64,000 bases of DNA from Nitrospira sp. (GTDB lineage Bacteria > Nitrospirota > Nitrospiria > Nitrospirales > Nitrospiraceae). Below are positions 17,674 to 27,100 of this stretch, one piece after another. The notes under the pieces are model-generated. The model was not told the origin of the DNA, did no database searches, and saw only the letters and a list, made by a program, of their open reading frames with translations. The first letter of the stretch is position 1; each line of letters starts with the position of its first letter. The position numbers were made by a program, and so were the translations under genes. The stretch lies in contig JAHFEW010000006.1 in NCBI GenBank assembly GCA_023248215.1, positions 29,362 to 93,361 on the forward strand. Reading direction: 5' to 3'.

Positions 17674-18786
17674 CTAGGATCTTTGTGGAGGTGAAGCAGC
17701 GGTAGGAACCGGGAGGGTTTTCCCAACGTTTGTTTGGGCCATGAAGGGAAGCAGGTGCTCGTGCGACTCAATCGTCGACAGCGCGCCGCACAGTTCGGCC
17801 ATTTTCTCTGCGGTCATCCAGGGGAGATTCGATAGGGCTTCAGCCGCCCGATAGCGCACCCACCAGTGATCATCATCGAGTAACCGAATAAGCCGAGGCT
17901 CGTCCTCTTCAACCCCCATCTTGCCCAGTGCCGATGCGGCCTGGAGCCGCACGTACCAGGTTGGGTGAGCCAGGTGCGCACGGACCGTCGGGACATCTCT
18001 CGGGTCGCTGCATTGGCCGAAAAGAAACAAACAGGCAGAGAGCACGTCATCCGATGGCGACCCCTCTTGAAGCAGTGCCCGTAGCGGAGGAAGCCCTTGT
18101 GGGCTCCGGGTCGCGGCAAGGTGACGAATCAGGCGCGCGGCGATTTCAGGCGGGGCCTGGGTGGCGGCTTTGGCGATGGTTTCAGCCGCGAGGTCAGCGC
18201 CCACGGCCTCGAACATGGCGACCACTTTGAGCGGGGACCAGTCCTTTCGATGGCTTATCACCGGGATGAGAAGAGGGATGGCTGCCTGAGCATCAATGTT
18301 CAGCAAGGCCTTGGCCGCGACCAAGGACAAGAACGCATTGTCGGCATGTAATGTGGCGGCGAGCTCGTTCCAGATGGACCGTTCTTGCAGGTGGCCCAGC
18401 GTGACAATCGCCAGGAGGCGTCGGCGCAGGAGTCTGGCGCGCAAGAGTCGTTTGGCAAACTGGTCGGTCCCCATCCGTCGCGCGAGCTCGTTCAGCTGAG
18501 TGCGTGCATCTCCACGGATCGATTCATAGCAATGGTTCCAGAGATAGAGGAAGTCCACATGGTCACGAGGCTTGAGCGTGGGAAGGGTGTCGGGCATTTC
18601 GACGACACATTGGGCGAGCAGGGGCCGCCAGGTCTCGGTGACTCTTTGCCGGCGACGTTCCTTGGCGAGTCGCACGAACCTGAGCAGGAGAATACACAGC
18701 AGAAGGAGAATGACCGCCGTATAAATACAAAGGACGGCAAGGCTGCCGACCCGGAGCGTCAGATCGGAATGATTGACGGCAAGCAC
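17674..18786 (-). CDS. Membrane-anchored HEAT-repeat protein
   Basis: 370 residues if started at GTG 18786, which has GGAGAGGA 7 bases upstream; the longer open frame would overlap the receiver gene. One hydrophobic helix (about residues 10-35, VGSLAVLCIYTAVILLLLC) is followed by a charged linker and then HEAT/PBS-lyase-like repeats, clearest at YVRLQAASALGKMGVEEDEPRL and WVRYRAAEALSNL. Such repeats form alpha solenoids that bind proteins. It is the last gene of the phosphorelay cluster, 23 bases after a receiver gene. It could be an effector that docks a phosphorylated receiver, but this is inference from position. The 277 bases after it (17397-17673) hold nothing recognisable. Confidence 0.75.
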   Translation of the reverse strand: MLAVNHSDLTLRVGSLAVLCIYTAVILLLLCILLLRFVRLAKERRRQRVTETWRPLLAQCVVEMPDTLPTLKPRDHVDFLYLWNHCYESIRGDARTQLNELARRMGTDQFAKRLLRARLLRRRLLAIVTLGHLQERSIWNELAATLHADNAFLSLVAAKALLNIDAQAAIPLLIPVISHRKDWSPLKVVAMFEAVGADLAAETIAKAATQAPPEIAARLIRHLAATRSPQGLPPLRALLQEGSPSDDVLSACLFLFGQCSDPRDVPTVRAHLAHPTWYVRLQAASALGKMGVEEDEPRLIRLLDDDHWWVRYRAAEALSNLPWMTAEKMAELCGALSTIESHEHLLPFMAQTNVGKTLPVPTAASPPQRS

Positions 18787-18809
18787 GTGGAAATCCTCTC
18801 CGGAATCTC

Positions 18810-19205
18810 TTAAGCCAGCGGGCCCAAAAATCGCTTCAGTCGGGTGGTGAGCTCGCGTGGGTTGAACGGTTTGAGCATATAGTCGTTCGCCCCGTTCTCG
18901 AGGGCTCGCTTGATGTCGTGCTCGCTCCCGTCGGCCGTCAACATCACAATCGGCACCTTCTCCCATTCTAGTTTGCTTCTGATATAGGTGAGTACTTGGA
19001 GGCCGCTCACAAAGGGGAGCATCACATCCAGCAAGACGATGTCCGGAAGCGGCATGGTGTCGACCAGTTCCTGCGCACTTCGGCCATCCTTGGCGTGGAC
19101 CACACGGTAATTCGCCCGCTCCAAGAGAAACTTCAGTAGGCTGGCGGTATCGTCCTCATCTTCCACCATTAAGACTTTCGGCTTATAGTTCGCAGTCAGT
19201 TCCAT
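18810..19205 (-). CDS. Stand-alone response-regulator receiver (CheY-like)
   Basis: 131 residues, ATG at 19205. The whole protein is one receiver domain: acidic EDEDD (15-19), phospho-acceptor Asp 60 in IVLLDVMLP, Thr in MLTAD, and the Lys of MLKPFNPREL. There is no output domain, so it must act by protein contact or as a phosphate sink or shuttle. It is closely related to the next receiver and probably arose from it by duplication. It lies between another receiver and the HEAT-repeat gene. Confidence 0.92.
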   Translation of the reverse strand: MELTANYKPKVLMVEDEDDTASLLKFLLERANYRVVHAKDGRSAQELVDTMPLPDIVLLDVMLPFVSGLQVLTYIRSKLEWEKVPIVMLTADGSEHDIKRALENGANDYMLKPFNPRELTTRLKRFLGPLA

Positions 19206-19252
19206 TGGAACGCTCCTTGGTCACCGGATCCGGAGGGGGCTGTGCCCTCACA

Positions 19253-19666
19253 TCAACCGGTTTTGGTTCTGGGCGAATCCATCAGGAGGCGGTTCAGCCT
19301 CATGGCCAGCCGGGTCGGACTCACAGGTTTGAGGATATAGTCGTTAGCACCGAGTAGCGCCGCCTTACGCATATCGAGGCTCTCGGAGTTGGCGGTGAGC
19401 ATGGCAACGGGTGTCTTTTGCCAGCGTTCCTGTGTTCGCAGGTAAGCGAGTAGATCGAGACCGGTCGTGTCGGGCAGGAAAATGTCCAACAATACCGCAT
19501 CCGGAGGCTCCATCGTGGTGATCAGGCTCCTGGCGCGCTGCCCGTTGTTGGAGTGAATCACCCGGTAGCCATTCTTTTGTAACACAAATTCCAGAAGACA
19601 CGCGGTATCTTCTTCATCTTCAACCAGGAGAATGGTCAGTGCGGTCGAGCCGTTGTCGTCGGTCAT
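19253..19666 (-). CDS. Stand-alone response-regulator receiver (CheY-like)
   Basis: 137 residues, ATG at 19666, overlapping the stop of the upstream receiver gene by 4 bases. It has the acidic triplet VEDEED (15-20), phospho-acceptor Asp 61 (AVLLDIFLP), Thr in MLTAN and the Lys of ILKPVSPTRL. It is receiver only, with a short C-terminal tail, and part of the minus-strand phosphorelay operon. Confidence 0.92.
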   Translation of the reverse strand: MTDDNGSTALTILLVEDEEDTACLLEFVLQKNGYRVIHSNNGQRARSLITTMEPPDAVLLDIFLPDTTGLDLLAYLRTQERWQKTPVAMLTANSESLDMRKAALLGANDYILKPVSPTRLAMRLNRLLMDSPRTKTG

Positions 19667-20166
19667 TTGGCCCCGCCTTTCCTGTCATTGGTGGGTGCGG
19701 CTCGCCGAGCGCGAGCCTTCGGACGGCGTGCGACCGGCGTCACCGTCGCAGGACACACCCTGTCGCCGGTCCCCGTTTTCCGGTCCTCGTCGGTGGACGG
19801 GGACAGCACTCGTGTCACCTTTTGAACCAGGTCCTTGATCCCGGTCGTCTTTACCATGTAATCGTTTGCCCCTAGAGCCGGCGCTCGTTCGATGTCCGCG
19901 CCACAGGAATCCGCACTGACCATGATGATCGGTACGTGTTTCCAATCCGGATTCAAGCGGAGAGCCGCCAAGAGCTCGAACCCATTCACGTAAGGGAGAA
20001 TGACATCCAGCAGGATCAGTGCTGGGGGAAGCATGGTCTCAATCAGACAGATGGCCTGACGACCATTGACGGCACGAACGACCACATAACCTTCCCGTTC
20101 GAGAATGGCCTTGAGCAGAGCGGATGTGTCCTGTTCATCTTCAACGCACAGGATTGTTCGAGACAT
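19663..20166 (-). CDS. Response-regulator receiver with basic C-terminal tail
   Basis: 167 residues, ATG at 20166. The receiver covers residues 1-125: VEDEQD (8-13), Asp 54 (LILLDVILP), Ser in MVSAD, and Lys in YMVKTTG, where the usual KP is KT. The last 40 residues are rich in Arg, Lys and Ala (ARRPKARARRAAP). This could be a nucleic-acid or membrane-contact tail, but no known output domain is present. It starts 117 bases after the Hpt gene; the gap contains an inverted repeat at 20246-20261. Confidence 0.88.
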   Translation of the reverse strand: MSRTILCVEDEQDTSALLKAILEREGYVVVRAVNGRQAICLIETMLPPALILLDVILPYVNGFELLAALRLNPDWKHVPIIMVSADSCGADIERAPALGANDYMVKTTGIKDLVQKVTRVLSPSTDEDRKTGTGDRVCPATVTPVARRPKARARRAAPTNDRKGGAK

Positions 20167-20245
20167 ATGACCCTCCTGCTTGTTCCGTAGGCAGGCTGTG
20201 CGATACGGATGGTTCGGGTGGTCCCCGTGGTACCGCTCGCGGCCT

Positions 20246-20261
20246 GAGGATACTTATCCTC
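20246..20261. promoter_or_regulatory. Short perfect inverted repeat between Hpt and receiver genes
   Basis: GAGGATA-CT-TATCCTC, 7-bp arms with a 2-base centre, 80 bases upstream of the receiver start at 20166 and 22 bases downstream of the Hpt stop. The loop is too short for a normal hairpin, so a protein-binding site is likelier. There is no T run. Confidence 0.35.
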
Positions 20262-20282
20262 GAGCTTGTTCCCTGCCCACCA

Positions 20283-20618
20283 TCAGTCGTAGACGACTTC
20301 GACGCGATCCAGATACGAAGCCAGCGCAGCGAGGTCATTGCGAATCGATCCCGCGTCAGCGGTCTTGGCGGCCTGTTCAAGTCGAGCTGCCACGGTGGTC
20401 ATCTCGGGAAATCCGTAGCTTCCGCTGACTCCCTTCATCCCATGGGCCACCTTCCTAACAGTTTCGAAGTCGCCCTGTGCCACGGCCTCCGTCATGGTCG
20501 TGACCTCTTTCTTCCTGTTGGTCATGAATTTCGGAACCAGTGGTTCAAATGAGGCATCAACGTGGACCACCACCGGCCCAGATCCGAGGTCTGAAGACGT
20601 ATGCACGATCTCATTCAT
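20283..20618 (-). CDS. Histidine phosphotransfer (Hpt) protein
   Basis: 111 residues from ATG 20618, which overlaps the TGA of the hybrid kinase (TGATG), so translation is coupled. The phospho-accepting His is residue 59 in KVAHGMKGVSGSYG, the standard HxxKG motif, within a helical domain. An Hpt protein carries phosphate from a kinase receiver domain to a final receiver. It is placed between two hybrid kinases upstream and three receivers downstream, exactly where a shared phosphate shuttle would be expected. Confidence 0.9.
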   Translation of the reverse strand: MNEIVHTSSDLGSGPVVVHVDASFEPLVPKFMTNRKKEVTTMTEAVAQGDFETVRKVAHGMKGVSGSYGFPEMTTVAARLEQAAKTADAGSIRNDLAALASYLDRVEVVYD

Positions 20619-23600
20619 CAGGCCGCCTCCTTTCGTGGGTTCACTCTGGCGTATCGGCAAATGGCTTCCAGCAGGGGCTGTTTCTTGATGGGTTTGGTCA
20701 GATGCGCATCGCAGCCGGCGGCCAGGCTCTTGTCGAGCTCTTCCTGAAACGCGTTAGCCGTAAGGGCCACGATCGGCGTCGGCGCGCGATGTTGCTCCTG
20801 TTCCCACTGGCGAATCGCAGCGGTTGCAGCATACCCATCCATCTGCGGCATCTGAATATCCATCAAGACTAGGTCGTAGCGGCTGGCCTTGAACTTCTCC
20901 ACAGCCTCCAGACCCTGTTCGGCCATTTCGATGGTGTAGGGCTTGTCCTTGAGAAACAATGCGATCACGTCGCGGTTGTCCTCGAGGTCCTCCACGAGCA
21001 GGATGCGCAGGGGCCCGGTTCTCTCGGGACCCGGCGTGTCTGGTCTTGGCACCGGCAACGGAAGATCGGCCACTTGCTCGCTGTGCATGGCGCGCAAGAC
21101 TGCTTGGAGCAATGGTGTGCGTCGAATCGGCTTGGCCAGACAAGCTCTTAGCCCGGCGGCTTCTAGCTGCTGTGCGTCCGAGGGGCGTGCCTCGGAGGTC
21201 AGCATGATGGCCGGTACCAGCCCCAGCTCGGCGTCTGCCTTGAGCGCCGCCGCCAGTTGTAACCCATCCATGCCGGGCATGCGGCAATCGAGCACCACCA
21301 GATCGTAACGCTGCTCTCGTGCCGTGGCCTGCCGGAGCATCTGCAGCGCCGACGCCCCATCGGGCGCCTCATGGACCTCAGCTTCCAAGCGAGACAGATG
21401 TTCCCGCACCACCAGGCGATTGGTGTCATAGTCGTCCACCACGAGAATGCGTCGACCGGCCAAAGCGGAGGCTGGGAGACGAGTATCCGAACTAGACTCA
21501 ATCGCCTGGCGTGCGGGCAATCGCGTCGTGAAATGGAAGGTGCTGCCAAGCCCTATGGTGCTCTCCACCCAGATGGTCCCGCCCATCAGCTCCACCAGGC
21601 GTTTGCTGATGCCGAGACCCAATCCGGTTCCCCCATACTTGCGCGTGGTGGACGAGTCGACCTGGGTGAAGTTCTCGAAGATGGCCTGCACCTTGTCTCC
21701 CGGGATCCCAATGCCGGTGTCCGTCACGGTGATATGAAGGCCGGCCGGATCTTCCGGCTTCGGATCCAGCCGCACATCCACCGTCACGCCGCCGTGTTCG
21801 GTGAATTTGATGGCATTGCCGAGGAGGTTAATCAGGATCTGCCGCAGCCGCGTGGGATCCCCCCCCACCCAGGTCGGCACCTCCGGCGCGACATGTGCCA
21901 CCAACTCCAACCCCTTGGCATGGGCTCGCGTGGCCAACAGTTCAGCCGTGCTCTCAACCAACTCGCAGAGATCAAACGGGATCGTCTCGAGGTCCAGATG
22001 GCCCGCCTCGATTTTAGAGAGATCCAGGATGTCGTTAATGAGATCCAGCAGCGCATTGGCCGCACGGGTGAAGCGGTCGACGTAATCCAGCTGGTCGGAG
22101 GTGAGCGCCGTCTCCTTCAGTAAATCGGCCATGCCGATGATCGCATTCATCGGCGTCCTGATTTCATGACTCATCGAGGCGAGGAAGTCGCTCTTGGCCT
22201 TGGTTGCGGCCAAGGCCTGATCGCGTGCGTCCAGCAGCTCCGCGTTCCGTTCTTTGAGAATGGCTGCAGCGGTGGCCAGCGCCAGTTCCGTGTGCTTCCG
22301 TTCTGAAATATCTGTAAAGGCGACGACGGCTCCTGTCAGCGTGCCTGCTTCATACACCGGACGGGCGTCGATTTCGGCTGAGAAGGCGGTGTTGTCTTTC
22401 CTCCAGAAACTGTCGTCGTCTAGTCGGCAGCCTTCTCCGGTCTGACAGACCCGCTCCAACGCACAGTGTTCATAGGGGTACGGGGAACCATCCGCATGGG
22501 AGTGATGGATGAGGCGATGCATGGGCTGCCCCAACAGTTCCTCAGGGCTGTAGCCCAACAGCTCCGCTCCGGCCGGATTCACGAAGGTGCAGTGTCCTTC
22601 GAGGTCGATGCCGTACAGTCCTTCTGCGGTGGAGTCGAGCAGCAGTCGGATATTCCGATCCAGCCGTTCCCGTTCTTTCTGGACCTGTTTCAGCTGAGAG
22701 ATGTCACGGATTGCCGACAGCACGTAGATCCCATCTTCCATCTCCACGTGGCTGAGGCTGATCAAGACGGGGAACTCGTGCCCATCCTTATGTTGCGCGA
22801 CCAAATCGGCATTACCGCCCATCGGTCTCGTATAGGGGGCGGCCACATAGTGGCCACGTTGTGCGGGATGGCGGTGCCGGTACCGTTCCGGCATCAGCAC
22901 CTCAACCGGCCGGCCGAGCAACTCTTCGGGGCGATAGCCGAAGGTTCCTTCAACTACGCGGTTGGCATAGATGATCCGTCCGGTTCCGTCTGCCATGACA
23001 AAGGCGTCCGGGGCGGCATCCAGGACTTTGAGAAAGCGACCTTCGGCCGCGACCGCACGATTGTGCTCCTGTTGAGTTTGCAACCAGGCGCGTTTCAGAC
23101 TGACGGTGCTCCAGAGGAGCACTCCGATCAGCGGGACGATGACGACCGATCCGGCCACTCCAATGACGAAGATCGTGATGAGAATGGGCCCGAGGATATC
23201 GTCACGATCGACTCGTACCAGAATGCCCCAATGCAACCGTCCCTCTTCATTATTGCCTCGCGTTCGAGCGTATCCGGTGATCACGTTGGTCTGTCGGCGA
23301 GCGAGCCATTCCTCCACGAATCCGGAGGGGCCGCTCTCCACCAACCGCGCGGAGGGGACGCCCATCTGTTGGAGATTGTGCTGGCCCTCTTCACGCAGGA
23401 ACGAATCGGCAATCAAGTCGCCCCGGCTATTCAGAAACTGGTACTCTAAATGCACCCCGGTGCCCCACAAGGCTTGAAGCGCCATCACCGTCTGGGCGAA
23501 CACATCCTCGAAGGCAGGCATGCCGATCCGGGCGATCAGTCCTCCGTGCCATTCTCCGCCTGGTCCCTCGACGCGCGCCATGACCGTGACTACAAAAACT

Positions 23601-24067
23601 CCACTGTCCTCGGGGCTCATTACGGCGTCGTCGACCGCCGTTCGCGCACCTCCTCGCAAGGCGAGAAATCCAGGATCGCGACTGAAATCGTTGCCGACCA
23701 GGGAGTCCTGTGTCGACACGCTGACTCGTCCCTGCGCATCCGTCAGCGCCACCCAGCTGTATTCAGGGGATACCTCTTGCAACGCCCGGAGGATAGACTG
23801 AATTGCCTCCCGGTTTTGGGTCCGCAGGAGCGGCGCGTGCGAGAGTAGCTCGATATTATTGATGCGTTCGCGCAAGACCATATCGAGCTTGCTGGCGATC
23901 TCAGTCGCAGCCGTGGCCAAGCTCTGTCCTGCATCGGTGACCAAACGTGTCTCGACATACCAGAGGATAATCCCTCCGACGATGAGCGGAAGACCCGCCA
24001 TCACCAGGATCAGACGCGGAAGCCAATCACTTGTGGCGATGGCTCCATTCTGCCAGACCTTCGTCAT
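20618..24067 (-). CDS. Hybrid sensor histidine kinase (periplasmic sensor, 2 PAS, HisKA, HATPase, 2 receivers)
   Basis: 1149 residues, ATG at 24067. Membrane helices at about 18-37 and 291-321 enclose a periplasmic sensor of about 250 residues, probably Cache-type (RVSVSTQDSLVGNDFSRDPGF). Two PAS domains follow (about 342-460 and 470-592). The HisKA motif SHEIRTPMN gives phospho-His 634; N, G1 and G2 boxes lie at about 747-820 (NLLGNAIKF, DTGIGIP, GTGLGLGISK). Receiver 1 has Asp 927 (VVLDCRMPGMDG) and receiver 2 Asp 1070 (LMDIQMPQMDG). Signal path: His to receiver to the adjacent Hpt to free receivers. It is a paralogue of the kinase at 24129-27515. The ribosome-binding site is weak. Confidence 0.95.
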   Translation of the reverse strand: MTKVWQNGAIATSDWLPRLILVMAGLPLIVGGIILWYVETRLVTDAGQSLATAATEIASKLDMVLRERINNIELLSHAPLLRTQNREAIQSILRALQEVSPEYSWVALTDAQGRVSVSTQDSLVGNDFSRDPGFLALRGGARTAVDDAVMSPEDSGVFVVTVMARVEGPGGEWHGGLIARIGMPAFEDVFAQTVMALQALWGTGVHLEYQFLNSRGDLIADSFLREEGQHNLQQMGVPSARLVESGPSGFVEEWLARRQTNVITGYARTRGNNEEGRLHWGILVRVDRDDILGPILITIFVIGVAGSVVIVPLIGVLLWSTVSLKRAWLQTQQEHNRAVAAEGRFLKVLDAAPDAFVMADGTGRIIYANRVVEGTFGYRPEELLGRPVEVLMPERYRHRHPAQRGHYVAAPYTRPMGGNADLVAQHKDGHEFPVLISLSHVEMEDGIYVLSAIRDISQLKQVQKERERLDRNIRLLLDSTAEGLYGIDLEGHCTFVNPAGAELLGYSPEELLGQPMHRLIHHSHADGSPYPYEHCALERVCQTGEGCRLDDDSFWRKDNTAFSAEIDARPVYEAGTLTGAVVAFTDISERKHTELALATAAAILKERNAELLDARDQALAATKAKSDFLASMSHEIRTPMNAIIGMADLLKETALTSDQLDYVDRFTRAANALLDLINDILDLSKIEAGHLDLETIPFDLCELVESTAELLATRAHAKGLELVAHVAPEVPTWVGGDPTRLRQILINLLGNAIKFTEHGGVTVDVRLDPKPEDPAGLHITVTDTGIGIPGDKVQAIFENFTQVDSSTTRKYGGTGLGLGISKRLVELMGGTIWVESTIGLGSTFHFTTRLPARQAIESSSDTRLPASALAGRRILVVDDYDTNRLVVREHLSRLEAEVHEAPDGASALQMLRQATAREQRYDLVVLDCRMPGMDGLQLAAALKADAELGLVPAIMLTSEARPSDAQQLEAAGLRACLAKPIRRTPLLQAVLRAMHSEQVADLPLPVPRPDTPGPERTGPLRILLVEDLEDNRDVIALFLKDKPYTIEMAEQGLEAVEKFKASRYDLVLMDIQMPQMDGYAATAAIRQWEQEQHRAPTPIVALTANAFQEELDKSLAAGCDAHLTKPIKKQPLLEAICRYARVNPRKEAA

Positions 24068-24128
24068 CAGATTGCCCGCTTGTCCATCTGACCGCGTGTC
24101 TTCTCCACTCGGATCTTCTTCCGCTCAT

Positions 24129-27100
24129 CTACTTAGGCCGCTCTGCCAACGCGGGCCTGCTATATGTCAGAATGGCCTCTAACAGCGTCTGTTTTTTGAT
24201 GGGCTTTGTGAGATGTGCTGTGCAGCCGGCGGCCAAGCTCTTTTCGATGTCGTCCTTGAAGGCGTTCGCCGTCAGGGCGATGATCGGCGTGGCCTCTTGT
24301 CCCTGGCTGCGTTCCCACGCCCGGATGGTGCTGGTGGCCTGATAGCCGTCCATCACCGGCATCTGAATATCCATCAGCACGAGGCCATAGGTACCCGACT
24401 GAAACTTCTGCACGCCGACGGCTCCGTTCTCTGCCATGTCCAAGTGGTAGGGCATCCCATTCAGGAACAAGGCGATCAGATCGCGATTGTCTTCCAAATC
24501 CTCGACGAGCAGGATAGCGAGTGGAGGGTGACTTGAAGGCTCGGGGTGAGCCGGCATCGGCTTCTGAGTCGCGGGGGCGGTCGGCGCCTGGTGCAGCGCG
24601 ATGGCCAGAGAGGCCAGCAGCCGCTTGCGGCTGATGGGTTTGTAGACATAACTGGCAATGTTCAATTGATCGGCCCGGCGGGCGGTCGCGCGGCGCACTT
24701 CCGCTGTATGCATCACCAAGGGAAGCGCGGCGCCATCCGGCCGGTGACGGATGGCCTGCGCCAGCTCCATTCCATGCATGTCCGGCAGGTGACAGTCCAA
24801 AATGGCGAGGTGAATCGGCTCGTCCCGCCGATGAGCCACGTCGAAGGCCATCATGGCCGCAGCTCCATCGGGTGATTCGATGACCAGGGCGCCCATGCGG
24901 GAGAGGTGCTCCCGCACGATCATCCGGTTGGTCTCGCTGTCGTCCACGACGAGAATGCGGTGTCCCTGAAGGTCGAGCGAGGGCAACGTCGACGAAGCAT
25001 CCAGCGCGGGCGCATCCGTCAGTCGCAGAACAAATGAAAACGTGCTGCCGAGTCCGACGACGCTTTCCACCTCGATGTCGCCTCCCATCAGCCCCACAAT
25101 CCGTTTCGAAATGCTCAGTCCGAGTCCGGTGCCGCCATACTTGCGCGTGGTGGACGAATCGACCTGCGTGAAGCTCTCAAAGATGGTGCTGATCTTGTTC
25201 ACCGGAATCCCGATGCCGGTATCCGTGATCGAGAAGCGAAGGGAGCCCGGCGCAGACTGATCGCCGGCCCGTTCCACTTTAAGCGCGACCTCTCCTTGCT
25301 CCGTGAATTTGATGGCATTGCCGGTCAGATTGACGAGCACCTGGCGCAGGCGCGTTGGATCGCCGAGCACGCAGGCCGGCACCTCCGGGTGCACGAACGC
25401 GATCAGTTCGATTTTTTTTGCGTTGGCGCGGACGGCCATCGATTCAGCGGTTTTATCGACGAGATCGTGGAGGTCGAAGGGGATCGATTCCAATTCCACG
25501 TGGCCGGCTTCGATTTTAGAAAGGTCCAGGATGTCGTTGATCAAATCGAGCAGACTGGTAGCCGCGCGGCTGAATCGGTCGACATATTCCTGCTGCACTT
25601 GCGAGAGCGCCGTTTCCTGGAGGAGGTCCGCCATGCCGATAATGGCATTCATGGGGGTCCGGATCTCGTGACTCATGGTGGCGAGGAACTCGGTTTTTGC
25701 CTTCGTCGCTGCCAGCGCATGATCGCGTGCCTGCTGGAGTTCCACATTCCGGCCTGCCAGCTCCGTCGCGGCTTTGGCCAGCGCTTCCTCGGCCGTTTTC
25801 TTTTCGGTGATATCGGTGATCGATCCTGCCATCCGGACAGGTAACCCCTGTTCATTCCACACAGCCTGCCCGCGCGCGCGAAACCAGCGGTAGTGGCCGG
25901 ACTTGGTGCGCAACCGGTATTCGACGTCATAGGGTGTTTTCTTGGCGAGGTGTGCCTTGACGGCCGCCGTGAAGCCATGTTCGTCATCCGAATGAAGGCG
26001 GGAAGAAAGGCTGGCAAAGACATTGGCGATTTCGTGATCCTCATATCCGAGCAGTTCTTTGAACCGTGGCGAGTAATACATTTCATTCGTCAGGACGTTC
26101 CAATCCCAGATTCCGTCGCTCGAGCCTCGTACGGCGACTTGATAGCGTTCTTCGCTCGCACGCAAGGCGGCTTCCGCCCGTTTGGACTCGCTCAGATCTT
26201 TGGCAATCCCCAGGTATCCTGTGATGTAGCCGGAGGCATCGCGCATAGCGGTGACCAAGAGAGTGACCGGAATGTGCTGGCCGTCCTTCCGGAGATAGGT
26301 CCATTCGCGTTCTTCATGCGTACCGCGCCTGACCTCTTCCACGAGCACGTCGAATCCCCGGATAGGTCGTCCGAAGTGCTCCGACAGCTCCCACCCGCGG
26401 GATTCGATTTCGGATGGGAGATGAATGACGATGGGAGTCTGTTTCCCGATCATCTCGTCGGCGTCATAGGCCAGCATCCATTCCGCCCCGCGATTGAAGA
26501 CGGTGATCATTCCCTCAAGATCCATCGCGATGATGGAGACCTCCGTAGCTGCATCCAGGACTGCCTGGAGTCTCGCTTGAGCGTCCAGAATCCCGTCCCG
26601 CGCCGCCTTTTGCGCTGTCTGATCGCGACAGGTCCAGAGAAGCCAGTTGTCCTTCTTGTTTTGTTCAGGGAAGAGTGCCAGGGAAATCTCGGTAAAGACG
26701 GTGTCACCGATTTTTTTTCTCCCGATCGCTTCACCGTGCCAATGGCCCCGCTCAATCAGCGTGGGGAAAAATACCTCTTCGATTTTGACCACCCATTGGG
26801 GCGCATACAGCTCTTTCCAGGACTCTCCGATCAGTTCATCTGGCTCATACCCGAAGATGGCCGCATAGGCCCGATTGACGTAGGTAAAACCTCCGGTCTG
26901 GTCGAGGAGGGCAATTCCGTCGATTGCGTGGTCGAGGGCAAACAGAAGCCGTGCCTGGACCAGTTCAGACTGTTTCTGAGCGGCAAGGCCTTCCTTCAAT
27001 TGCCTATTGTGCAAGCGAAGATCCAGTTGGCTGATGACCTGGCGTCCCAGGGCGGAGAGAGCTTCTCGTTGTTCCGAGGTCAGTTGCCTAGGAACCTGGT

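Noticed and set aside
22466..23449. 327-codon plus-strand frame
   Set aside because: Antisense to the PAS and sensor regions of the second hybrid kinase; no recognisable protein pattern.
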